A DNA stretch of 7,644 bases. Source: Pseudanabaena sp. UBA1465. GTDB taxonomy: Bacteria > Cyanobacteriota > Cyanobacteriia > Pseudanabaenales > Pseudanabaenaceae. The notes under the pieces are model-generated. The model worked only from the letters and a program-made list of their open reading frames with translations. It did no database searches and had not been told where the DNA came from. This document shows, piece by piece, positions 1 through 6,000 of this stretch (position 1 is the stretch's first letter; each line of letters starts with the position of its first letter). Made by a program: the position numbers and the translations under genes. Location: NCBI GenBank assembly GCA_002325645.1, contig DCSN01000177.1:1-7644 (forward strand). The letters run 5' to 3'.

Positions 1-99
1 AAAGCTTTTTTCTGATGTTAATTAATATTAAAGAAATTCGTAAATTATGTTTAGAATCAAGTTAAACAGTTTAAAAATGACTTAGGGGCTTACAGGAAA

Positions 100-158
100 A
101 TAAAGAACCAGTTTTTAGTGGCGCGGCTTCGCCGCGCCACTAAAAACTGGTTCTTTAT
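100..158. repeat. 28-bp perfect inverted repeat (intergenic hairpin)
   Basis: The arms at 100-127 and 131-158 are exact reverse complements around a TTC loop (128-130). The inner part is GC-rich (GCGCGGC/GCCGCGC) and the outer part is AT-rich. No T-run directly follows the GC core on either strand, so it does not read as a standard intrinsic terminator. It lies 52 bp before gltD and could be a REP- or MITE-like element, or a processing or termination site for an upstream gene outside the window. The rest of 1-210 is AT-rich and I see no gene in it. Confidence 0.9.
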
Positions 159-210
159 CAAATCGCGCAACCCTTATAGGCTGTTTAGCAAAAATTAGAA
201 AAAGAAACTA

Positions 211-1695
211 ATGGGAAAACCGACAGGATTTATTGAGTACCGACGCGAAGCACCGACCGAAATCCCCCCAAGCGATCGCATCAAAAATTGGGATGAATTT
301 CATGTCCATATGCCCGATGAGAATCTGCGGAATCAGGGCGCACGGTGTATGGACTGCGGTACACCATTTTGTCACACAGGCAACTTGATCAGTGGTATGG
401 CGAGCGGTTGCCCAATTAATAACCTGATCCCTGAATGGAACGACTTGGTATATCGCGGACTCTGGCGGGAAGCCCTTGATCGATTGCATAAAACCAACAA
501 TTTCCCAGAATTTACAGGTCGTGTTTGTCCTGCCCCCTGCGAGGGTTCCTGTGTATTGGGAATTACCAGCCCACCTGTAACGATCAAAAATATCGAGTAT
601 TCCATCATTGACAAGGGGTGGGAAGAAGGCTGGATCGTCCCCGAACCACCTGCTAAGCGCACGGGCAAAAAAGTTGCTGTAATTGGTTCAGGCCCCGCAG
701 GATTGAGCGCTGCGGCTCAACTAAACAAAGCAGGTCACTGGGTCACGGTTTATGAACGCGCCGATCGCCCAGGGGGATTATTAATGTATGGAATCCCCAA
801 CATGAAGCTGGACAAGGAAAAAGTGGTGTTACGCCGCCTGCATATCCTTGAACAAGAAGGCGTAAAGTTCATTTGCAATACCGAAATTGGTAAAGATTTG
901 CCTGCGGAAGATTTGCTCAAGGAATTTGATGCTGTAGTGCTTTGTACTGGAGCCACTAAGCCTCGTGATCTGGCGATCGAAGGACGCGAACTCAAAGGCA
1001 TTCATTTCGCTATGGAATTTCTGACTGCGAATACGAAGGCGGTTCTCAATGGCAAATCAGGAGATGACTTTATCTCGGCACAGGGAAAAGATGTCGTGAT
1101 CATCGGTGGCGGCGATACTGGTACGGACTGCGTTGGTACATCGATTCGTCATGGTTGCACCAGTGTTGTCCAGTTGGAAATCATGCCTAAGCCTCCAGAA
1201 TCCCGTGCTAAGGATAACCCTTGGCCAGAATGGCCGAAAGTCTACAAAATGGACTACGGACAGGAAGAAGCGAGTGCTAAGTTTGGTGACGATCCCAGAG
1301 CTTACATCACGACAGCGACTAAGATCGAAGGAGACGAAAATGGTCAGGTAAAGGCTGTGCATACCGTGCAGGTGCAATGGGAACGCAATGACAAAGGTCA
1401 GTTTATTCCTAAGCAAGTAGCTGGTACTGAGAAGGTTATTCCTGCCCAAATAGTCCTATTGGCAATGGGTTTCCTCGGTCCAGAGCAGCCTTTACTAGAT
1501 TCTCTAGGATTGGAGCGCGATCCCCGCAGTAATGTCAAGGCAAATCACGGTCAATTTACGACTAGTCTTCCCAGCGTTTTTGCCGCAGGAGATTGTCGCC
1601 GCGGTCAAAGTCTGATCGTTTGGGCAATTAACGAAGGTCGTGGTGCTGCCCGTGAATGCGATCGCTATTTGATGGGTGATACCGATTTACCCTAA
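211..1695 (+). CDS. gltD: Glutamate synthase (NAD(P)H) small subunit
   Basis: This is the 494-aa beta subunit of NAD(P)H-dependent glutamate synthase. It takes electrons from NAD(P)H through FAD and 4Fe-4S clusters to the large subunit GltB, which makes glutamate from glutamine and 2-oxoglutarate in the cytoplasm. The N-terminal cysteines sit at 46, 49, 54 and 67 (CMDCGTPFC, then CPINN) and at 106, 110 and 114 (CPAPCEGSC). The FAD-binding GSGPAG is at 159-164, the nucleotide-binding GGGDTG at 299-304, and the C-terminal AAGD flavin motif at 458-461, followed by the family sequence GQSLIVWAINEGR. The length is normal and the gene looks intact. ATG 211 is the first start after an in-frame TAG at 196 and has only a weak purine-rich leader (AGAAAAAGAAA). 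No gltB is next to it within the window. Related flavoprotein subunits exist in other enzymes, but the close match to the GltD pattern makes that unlikely. Confidence 0.96.
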   Translation: MGKPTGFIEYRREAPTEIPPSDRIKNWDEFHVHMPDENLRNQGARCMDCGTPFCHTGNLISGMASGCPINNLIPEWNDLVYRGLWREALDRLHKTNNFPEFTGRVCPAPCEGSCVLGITSPPVTIKNIEYSIIDKGWEEGWIVPEPPAKRTGKKVAVIGSGPAGLSAAAQLNKAGHWVTVYERADRPGGLLMYGIPNMKLDKEKVVLRRLHILEQEGVKFICNTEIGKDLPAEDLLKEFDAVVLCTGATKPRDLAIEGRELKGIHFAMEFLTANTKAVLNGKSGDDFISAQGKDVVIIGGGDTGTDCVGTSIRHGCTSVVQLEIMPKPPESRAKDNPWPEWPKVYKMDYGQEEASAKFGDDPRAYITTATKIEGDENGQVKAVHTVQVQWERNDKGQFIPKQVAGTEKVIPAQIVLLAMGFLGPEQPLLDSLGLERDPRSNVKANHGQFTTSLPSVFAAGDCRRGQSLIVWAINEGRGAARECDRYLMGDTDLP

Positions 1696-1711
1696 ATCAG
1701 TTTTGTATAGC

Positions 1712-1745
1712 GTTTTGCAAATGAGTATGTACTCATTTGCAAAAC
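1712..1745. repeat. 16-bp perfect inverted repeat, AT-rich
   Basis: The arms at 1712-1727 and 1730-1745 are exact reverse complements around a TG centre. The arm reads GTTTTGCAAATGAGTA. It starts 17 bp after the gltD stop. No T-run follows on the + strand (AAAAACC follows instead), so it is not a typical terminator for gltD. It may stabilise the gltD 3' end or be a copy of a dispersed repeat. Confidence 0.85.
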
Positions 1746-1760
1746 AAAAAACCGCGATAA

Positions 1761-1780
1761 CAAGGGGCTTAAGCCCCTTG
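1761..1780. repeat. 20-bp perfect palindrome
   Basis: CAAGGGGCTTAAGCCCCTTG is self-complementary with no loop. It lies between the AT-rich hairpin at 1712-1745 and the 73-aa gene at 1806. As RNA it could form a short stem. As DNA it could be a dimeric protein site. The sequence does not decide between these. Confidence 0.8.
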
Positions 1781-1805
1781 ACTGTAATCAATTAAGGAAT
1801 AAATT

Positions 1806-2027
1806 ATGGCAAGTAATGTGTCGGTTTCTCCTGAAACTGTCTATGAAAATCTCAACAAACTCGATCAAGTAGACCTCACTACTAGTGCTGAATATCGAGA
1901 GATGGCGCAGGAAGTTCTTGCGGATTCTGATATTAATAAGGATGTCCGCGAAGCGATCGCCGATCGCCTCAATCAAGCCAATCAACAACTAATTAATACA
2001 ACTGTTAGCAAAACCGATAGCTATTAA
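1806..2027 (+). CDS. 73-aa acidic, probably helical protein of unknown function
   Basis: I do not recognise this family. The protein is acidic and rich in Glu, Asp, Gln, Asn and Ala, with no cysteine, no tryptophan, no signal peptide and no membrane segment, so it is probably cytoplasmic. Residues about 8-66 look like a run of amphipathic helices, including DVREAIADRLNQANQQL. Support for coding is a good ribosome binding site (AAGGA, 1794-1798, 7 nt before the ATG), an internal HIP1 octamer at 1953, and a strong terminator-like hairpin 40 bp after the stop. It is 110 bp from gltD in the same direction, but two palindromes separate them, so co-transcription is uncertain. A link to nitrogen assimilation would be guesswork. 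Confidence 0.72.
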   Translation: MASNVSVSPETVYENLNKLDQVDLTTSAEYREMAQEVLADSDINKDVREAIADRLNQANQQLINTTVSKTDSY

Positions 2028-2042
2028 AGCGTTAAAAAGAAT

Positions 2043-2063
2043 AGGTGGCGCAAAGTGCCACTT
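2043..2063. repeat. Short hairpin with GGCGC-AAA-GTGCC core
   Basis: Nine base pairs, two of them G-T, form between 2043-2051 and 2055-2063 around an AAA triloop. The core GGCGCAAAGTGCC is nearly the same as the core of the hairpin at 6804-6848 and, in reverse complement, the cores at 5969-5980 and 7599-7610. It lies just after the 73-aa gene and directly before the terminator-like hairpin. Confidence 0.6.
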
Positions 2064-2067
2064 AATT

Positions 2068-2116
2068 CTAATCAAAAAGAATTGCTGCGAGTCCCGCAGC
2101 AATTCTTTTTGATTAG
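2068..2116. terminator. Bidirectional terminator-like hairpin, 22-bp perfect stem
   Basis: The arms at 2068-2089 and 2095-2116 are exact reverse complements around AGTCC. The GC-rich part (TTGCTGCG/CGCAGCAA) is flanked by an A-run on the left and CTTTTT on the right, so each strand shows a stem followed by a T-tract. It is well placed to end the 73-aa gene transcript on the + strand. Confidence 0.8.
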
Positions 2117-2138
2117 GGTTAGGAACTTATTCCTTTAG

Positions 2139-2166
2139 TTGACACTCCTCTACCATATGTTGTAGT
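2139..2166 (+). promoter_or_regulatory. Possible promoter for the lipoprotein gene
   Basis: A perfect TTGACA (2139-2144) is followed after 16 nt by TGTAGT (2161-2166), which matches TATAAT at four of six positions. Transcription would start near 2172, at the foot of the hairpin at 2171-2187. The -10 match is poor, and the same sequence has another possible reading as the end of an IS200/IS605-type element (see findings). Confidence 0.35.
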
Positions 2167-2170
2167 ACAG

Positions 2171-2193
2171 CCGTCCTAGAAGGACGGGTTTTT
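2171..2193 (+). promoter_or_regulatory. Leader hairpin with U-tract (attenuator or mobile-element end)
   Basis: CCGTCCT (2171-2177) and AGGACGG (2181-2187) pair around AGA, and GTTTTT follows at 2188-2193. This looks like an intrinsic terminator, yet it lies 31 bp upstream of the lipoprotein start and would be in its leader. The GGGTTT at 2186-2191 can instead pair with AAGCCC at 2194-2199, sharing two bases with the first stem, so the two folds exclude each other. Regulation by attenuation is inference. Confidence 0.55.
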
Positions 2194-2224
2194 AAGCCCA
2201 ATTTCCCCATAAGGAGCGAGAATC

Positions 2225-3298
2225 ATGTTGCCAAATCGAATCGGTTTAATGACTGCGATCATAAGTCTTACTGTGCTGGGATGCGGTAATCCAGAAGCGA
2301 TTAATTCATCACCATCACCTAATAGTTTGCTCACCACTACTCCCACATCTAAAACTACTGCTTCACCAACGGTGACCTCAGAAACCTCTAAGCCAAAGCC
2401 ATCTGCATCGGCAAAGGAATCGGCAAAGGAATCGGCAAAGGCGATCGCTGTCGGTGATATCAAAGAAATTGAAGATAATAGTATCTGTGGCAAGTCAAAA
2501 ATAACCTATGCCTATGGGGAAACTTCTAATTATCGAGTTTATATTTGTGCGGATACTAACGCTCCTGATCGTCCTCGCTATTACATCAGCCGTAACAAAG
2601 ATGGTAGTGGCGGTTTAGATTTGGAGGCAATGAATTATAATCCCCAAAAATCTGGAAGAATCGAATTTAAGAATGATGGATATATCTATACCCTCGAATC
2701 ACCAACCACCCAAAACCCTGAACCTGTATTGCGTGTAACTTTCCCAAATGGAAAACTAAGTGAAGAGCAATTATTGAGATATCTTTCCCGATCCAGTACA
2801 TCTACATCCAGCACTACTAACGCCACGCCGTTGGAATATGTTTTGCAGAATCGCGAAAATTTAGGAGTTTGCAAAGACAATTTTCGTGCTGAGGACGGTA
2901 CAAGAGGTATGGGTTCTAGGGTATTCCAGCTTTCTGACACAAAATATCTAGTCCAAATCCAATGTTTTCTCGCTGCTTATCAAGGGGCTTTTGAATATGT
3001 GCTTTGGATTGATGAATCACCTAAGCCTCGCGCAATTCCCCTTGAATTTGATAGTTTCCAAGAAGGGAAAGGGGGCGAAAAACCTAAGCGCTTTAGCGAT
3101 CGCGGGATTGCTGGTGCGCCCAGAGTTAACGTGCGATCGCAGACTATCACTAACTTCACCAAGTTTCGTGGCTTAGGTGATTGTGGCTCATCGGCTAGTT
3201 ATAAACTAGAGGGCGATCGCATGGTTTTACAGGAATTTCGCGCTAAGTATGAATGCGATGGAAAATATGTTCAAGACTTTCCCCTAATTTATCCTTAG
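2225..3298 (+). CDS. Putative lipoprotein with C-terminal DUF1176-like domain
   Basis: A 357-aa exported protein of unknown function. Residues 1-20 form a short signal peptide ending in a lipobox (VLGC, Cys20), so it is probably lipid-anchored. A low-complexity Ser/Thr/Pro linker follows (about 26-75), ending in the repeats SAKE-SAKE-SAKA. A middle region (about 78-185) carries Cys88 and Cys108. A second Ser/Thr linker lies at about 188-201. The C-terminal region (about 202-357) fits the DUF1176 pattern as I recall it: Cys216, a strand ending in Cys247 followed by AYQGAFEYVLW, then FRGLGDCGSS (314-323, Cys320), Cys344 and the final FPLIYP. Paired cysteines would suit an oxidising periplasm. 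The start is fixed by AAGGAG (2211-2216), 8 nt before ATG 2225. Four HIP1 octamers lie inside. The lipobox assignment is good, the DUF1176 assignment fairly good, and no molecular function is known to me. Confidence 0.85.
   Translation: MLPNRIGLMTAIISLTVLGCGNPEAINSSPSPNSLLTTTPTSKTTASPTVTSETSKPKPSASAKESAKESAKAIAVGDIKEIEDNSICGKSKITYAYGETSNYRVYICADTNAPDRPRYYISRNKDGSGGLDLEAMNYNPQKSGRIEFKNDGYIYTLESPTTQNPEPVLRVTFPNGKLSEEQLLRYLSRSSTSTSSTTNATPLEYVLQNRENLGVCKDNFRAEDGTRGMGSRVFQLSDTKYLVQIQCFLAAYQGAFEYVLWIDESPKPRAIPLEFDSFQEGKGGEKPKRFSDRGIAGAPRVNVRSQTITNFTKFRGLGDCGSSASYKLEGDRMVLQEFRAKYECDGKYVQDFPLIYP
2407..2441 (+). repeat. 12-bp tandem repeat, 2.9 copies, inside the lipoprotein gene
   Basis: The unit ATCGGCAAAGGA occurs at 2407-2418 and 2419-2430, with a partial copy at 2431-2441 that runs into a HIP1 site (2441-2448). 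It is in frame and encodes SAKE-type repeats in the linker between the lipid anchor and the folded part, so copy-number change would alter linker length without a frameshift. Confidence 0.9.
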
Positions 3299-3307
3299 AT
3301 TGCCGTT

Positions 3308-3352
3308 AAGAATAAAGAAAAGCACCCCTTTGGGGTGCTTTTCTTTATTCTT
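3308..3352. terminator. Shared convergent terminator, 21-bp perfect stem
   Basis: The arms at 3308-3328 and 3332-3352 are exact reverse complements around TTT. The GC core AGCACCCC/GGGGTGCT is flanked by A-rich sequence on the left and TTTTCTTT on the right, so it works as a terminator in both directions. It starts 9 bp after the lipoprotein stop and its right arm overlaps the accC stop codon (3345-3347). It serves both convergent genes. Confidence 0.9.
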
Positions 3353-4709
3353 GATTTTCTAATCTTGCTTGCAGCAATGGCACATAGTTAGTATAAACAT
3401 GCCCCTGTCTAAATTCCTCATCATCTAAAACCTTTTGATGGAAAGGAATTGTCGTTGGTACGCCCGTAATCGCACATTCACGCAAAGCTCGTTTCATGCG
3501 TAAAATTGCGGAAGGGCGATCGATACCCCAAACAATTAATTTCGCAATCAGCGAATCGTAATAGGGCGGAATCACATAATCCGTATAAACATGGGAATCC
3601 ATGCGAACTCCCGGCCCCCCAGGAGGTAAATAGCCACTAATCCGACCGGGATTAGGACGAAAATTGTGATCAGGGTCTTCAGCATTGATCCGACATTCGA
3701 TCGCATGACCACGAATTTCAATATCCTTTTGCTGGAATTGGAGCTTATCGCCTTGGGCAACCCGCAACTGTTCAGCGATCAGGTCAATACCTGTAATCAT
3801 TTCCGTTACAGGATGCTCCACTTGGATACGGGTATTCATTTCCATGAAATAAAACTTGCCGTGTTTATCCAGTAAAAACTCGACTGTTCCCACGCCAACA
3901 TAATTAATCGCCTTAGCCGCTTTTACTGCCGCATCGCCCATTTTTTCACGCAATTTGGGATTAACCGCACTACTAGGCGCTTCTTCTAATAATTTTTGGT
4001 GACGACGTTGAATTGAGCAATCTCTTTCACCCAAATGCACCACATGACCATGCATATCCGCCAAAATTTGAATTTCGATATGGCGAGGATCTTCGATGAC
4101 CTTTTCCATATAAACCCCACCATTACCAAAAGCAGCCTCGGCTTCACCTTGGGCAGCCCGAAGCAAACGTAGTAAATCATCGGGACGATCGACTAGACGC
4201 ATTCCTCGACCACCACCGCCTGCGGTTGCCTTAATCATTACGGGAAAGCCAATATCATGGGCAGTCTTGATCGCCTGCTCTTCCGACTCGATTAAGCCTT
4301 CACTACCAGGTATCGTTGGTACACCCGCCCTTTGCATGGTTTTCTTGGCTGTAGACTTGTCACCCATCGAGCGGATCGAATTAGGGCTAGGACCAACAAA
4401 CAGCAAGTTATGATCGGCGCAAATTTCTGCAAAACGGGCATTTTCTGACAAGAAGCCATAGCCAGGGTGAATCGCTGTAGCATTGTGAGTAATGGCGGCA
4501 GAAATGATATTTGGAATATTCAGATAGCTTTTGCTGCTGGGAGAATCACCAATGCAGACCGCTTCGTGGGCTAGCTGTACATGCAACGAATTGCGATCGA
4601 CATCGGAATAAACAGCAACTGTCGGGATTCCTAATTCTTCGCAAGTCCGAATAATTCGGAGGGCAATTTCACCTCGATTGGCAATCAGTAGTTTGGCGAT
4701 GGGAGCCAT
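3345..4709 (-). CDS. accC: Biotin carboxylase subunit of acetyl-CoA carboxylase
   Basis: A 454-aa, full-length ATP-grasp enzyme. It carboxylates the biotin of the carrier protein AccB using ATP and bicarbonate, the first half-reaction of acetyl-CoA carboxylase and the committed step of fatty acid synthesis, in the cytoplasm. The N-terminal domain begins with LLIANRGEIALRI (7-19). ATP-binding Lys118 and Lys160, the glycine-rich loop GGGGRGMR (164-171), ERDCSIQRRHQK (228-239), Glu277 and Glu290, the catalytic stretch NTRIQVEH (292-299) and Arg340 are all in place compared with the E. coli enzyme. The start matches the family N-terminus, but no clear Shine-Dalgarno sequence precedes it. The gene stands alone: no accB is adjacent, which is common in cyanobacteria. 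The 293-bp upstream gap holds a heptamer-repeat tract and a structured element. ATP-grasp relatives such as pyruvate carboxylase are longer and multidomain. Confidence 0.97.
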   Translation of the reverse strand: MAPIAKLLIANRGEIALRIIRTCEELGIPTVAVYSDVDRNSLHVQLAHEAVCIGDSPSSKSYLNIPNIISAAITHNATAIHPGYGFLSENARFAEICADHNLLFVGPSPNSIRSMGDKSTAKKTMQRAGVPTIPGSEGLIESEEQAIKTAHDIGFPVMIKATAGGGGRGMRLVDRPDDLLRLLRAAQGEAEAAFGNGGVYMEKVIEDPRHIEIQILADMHGHVVHLGERDCSIQRRHQKLLEEAPSSAVNPKLREKMGDAAVKAAKAINYVGVGTVEFLLDKHGKFYFMEMNTRIQVEHPVTEMITGIDLIAEQLRVAQGDKLQFQQKDIEIRGHAIECRINAEDPDHNFRPNPGRISGYLPPGGPGVRMDSHVYTDYVIPPYYDSLIAKLIVWGIDRPSAILRMKRALRECAITGVPTTIPFHQKVLDDEEFRQGHVYTNYVPLLQARLENQE

Positions 4710-4740
4710 GTTTCGGTTTCTTAATTAACAGTGGTCTATT

Positions 4741-4776
4741 GGTTGATGGGTAATCGGTTATCGGTAATTGGTTGAT
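4741..4776. repeat. Degenerate heptamer tandem repeats upstream of accC
   Basis: Five heptamers of the form GGTWATY or GGTTGAT lie at 4741-4747, 4749-4755, 4756-4762, 4763-4769 and 4770-4776. One extra G follows the first unit, and the first and last units are identical. This resembles the short tandemly repeated (STRR) heptamers known from cyanobacteria. It begins 31 bp upstream of the accC start codon, so it would lie in the accC leader or promoter region. Confidence 0.7.
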
Positions 4777-4903
4777 TTGATCTGGTAAGCTTCAAATCCC
4801 GATCGCGCTTTGGGTTATCGATTTTATGCTGTTGTTAGTAGCTGACGACCTAGAGCTTTTGAATTTTAACTTTTTTTGGTCTGCTATTACTACTCAAATT
4901 TTT

Positions 4904-4957
4904 GGCTCTCTCAGATCCGATTAGCTGTTGCGACAGAATCCAAGAGAGCCATTTTTT
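4904..4957 (+). other. Compact structured element with U-tract (possible sRNA end or terminator)
   Basis: GGCTCTCT (4904-4911) pairs with AGAGAGCC (4943-4950). Inside, GATT (4919-4922) pairs with AATC (4937-4940), and CTGT (4925-4928) pairs with ACAG (4933-4936) around TGCG. On the + strand ATTTTTT follows at 4951-4957, as in an intrinsic terminator. On the minus strand AAAAATTT follows, so termination there is less likely. A weak extended -10-like TGCTATTAC (4882-4890) lies just upstream on the + strand, which would make a transcript of roughly 60 nt. It does not show the motifs I recall for Yfr1 or Yfr2. It could equally be a structured leader upstream of accC. Confidence 0.45.
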
Positions 4958-5002
4958 GTTGTAGGTAATTGCATCTAAATCCAAGTTTCCTCTTGTGATA
5001 GC

Positions 5003-5266
5003 TTAAACGCGCAGAGCCGCAATATCTCTAGTCCGAGAATTATTGACTTGACGTTGAGGGAGGGAAGCGAGGCGAGTAGCTATTGGCTGTAGCGATCGTG
5101 GTGATGGTAAACCGGGCGCATAGGATTCTAGTACATGACCACTGCGAGTACACATGACTAATAAGTAGTCGCATTCTTCACATTGGGTTTTGACTTGACC
5201 AAGGTAGGAGAGATGGTGACGCTCGGCGATCGCACCACAATTAGGACAGCGAATAGATTCAATCAT
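5003..5266 (-). CDS. Small zinc-ribbon protein (often labelled PriA-like in cyanobacteria)
   Basis: An 87-aa protein. CPNC at residues 7-10 and CEEC at 29-32 form a typical four-cysteine zinc ribbon, with a further Cys39. MCTRSGHVLESYAPG (38-52) follows and looks like the conserved end of the family. The C-terminal 35 residues are basic, Ser/Arg/Gln-rich and probably disordered. From memory, close relatives in cyanobacteria are often annotated as replication restart helicase PriA. That can only reflect the zinc ribbon, since there is no helicase domain and PriA itself exceeds 700 aa. A nucleic-acid or protein-binding role is inference. The start is supported by AAGGAG (5276-5281), 9 nt before the ATG. 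It has its own HIP1 site at 5226 and stands apart from its neighbours. Confidence 0.82.
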   Translation of the reverse strand: MIESIRCPNCGAIAERHHLSYLGQVKTQCEECDYLLVMCTRSGHVLESYAPGLPSPRSLQPIATRLASLPQRQVNNSRTRDIAALRV

Positions 5267-5275
5267 TTTGGATAG

Positions 5276-5281
5276 CTCCTT
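5276..5281 (-). promoter_or_regulatory. Ribosome binding site of the zinc-ribbon gene
   Basis: AAGGAG on the minus strand, 9 nt before the ATG at 5266. It is the best Shine-Dalgarno match on the minus strand of this window and fixes the start. Confidence 0.8.
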
Positions 5282-5966
5282 ATTGTAGGTTTTATAGGTT
5301 AAATTTGAACGTTAGATTATTTATAAAAAAATTGCAAATGTAATTTTAGAGTGATTTTAGATGCTTTTTTAACGAACTAGAGTGCCATACATGATCTTGT
5401 CCAGTTATTTAGTGATTGTCACAGATTCACTACAATAATAAGTTAGATTTTTTAGAAACTAGGAAGTTAGCGGGAATTAATTAAATGTATTTATAAAGGA
5501 GTAGTCTCTAAAAAGTGAACTTGTTTAAAAATTTAGCTTCAGATAATTATGAACCTGATGCATTTTTAAAGTCGCAAATTAACTATGCAACGATTATAAG
5601 CGCAAAAAATAGAGATCATTACTAGATGAGCGATCCCCGTCTTGAAAAAGATAAGAATTAAATGCCAAGTGTTGAGTAGCTGTAAGGGATCAATCGATGA
5701 TTAAAAAATAATTAAGTATGATTATTCACCATAAACTTCTCATAAATCTTTACAGTCATTTTACCCGCACATCAATATAAATATTTTTAAAGAAAAATTG
5801 GCGTGGTGAAACATTTCTTCATAAAGCCCCCCTTTGCGATGTCATTGTGACTATCCATACTATTTAGAATTAATGTCACACCAGGCTAAAAGTTATACTT
5901 AGTAAAAGGTTTTATTTCACAAACAGCAAGATTATAATCATGTATTTAAATTTTTCATGAAAATTA
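5282..5966. other. AT-rich intergenic stretch without a convincing gene
   Basis: About 685 bp of low-GC sequence without a HIP1 site. The longest suggestive frame on the + strand is a 36-codon GTG-start frame (5515-5625) with AAAGGAG at 5495-5501, but the spacing of 13 nt is long and the frame goes on as very short ATG frames split by stops at 5623 and 5659. An inverted pair TGTGAC (5846-5851) and GTCACA (5875-5880) and two small TTG-centred palindromes (GTGATTGTCAC near 5413 and GTCATTGTGAC at 5841-5851) are present. I see no tRNA, no known riboswitch and no transposase remnant. It must contain the promoter for the zinc-ribbon gene, but I cannot place it. Confidence 0.6.
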
Positions 5967-6000
5967 CAGTGCTTTGCGCTAGATTAAAACCCAATAAAAC
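5967..6000 (+). repeat. 34-nt dispersed repeat, copy 1
   Basis: It begins CAGTGCTTTGCGCT, a small hairpin core, and continues with TTAAAACCCAATAAA after a three-base variable spot. The copy at 7597-7630 has the same order and spacing with scattered differences. Its right end overlaps the left arm of the hairpin at 5996-6036. Confidence 0.7.

Noticed and set aside
1057..1449. 130-aa open frame on the minus strand inside gltD
   Set aside because: It lies fully within a strongly conserved gene on the other strand and its translation looks like an antisense shadow.
2176..2493. 105-aa minus-strand frame across the lipoprotein start
   Set aside because: Its repetitive FADSFADSFAD stretch is just the antisense of the 12-bp tandem repeat, and the + strand frame has a signal peptide and ribosome binding site.
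4786..4802. TTCAAATCCC resembling a tRNA T-arm
   Set aside because: No flanking stem, anticodon arm or acceptor stem can be built around it.
4911..4952. 13-codon ATG frame on the minus strand within the structured element (MALLDSVATANRI)
   Set aside because: There is no Shine-Dalgarno sequence, it shows no run of regulatory codons, and it falls wholly inside the stem, so it is most likely chance.
5846..5880. TGTGAC and GTCACA as a CRP-type site
   Set aside because: The 23-nt gap is far longer than the 6-nt spacer of a CRP-like site, and no promoter is evident beside it.
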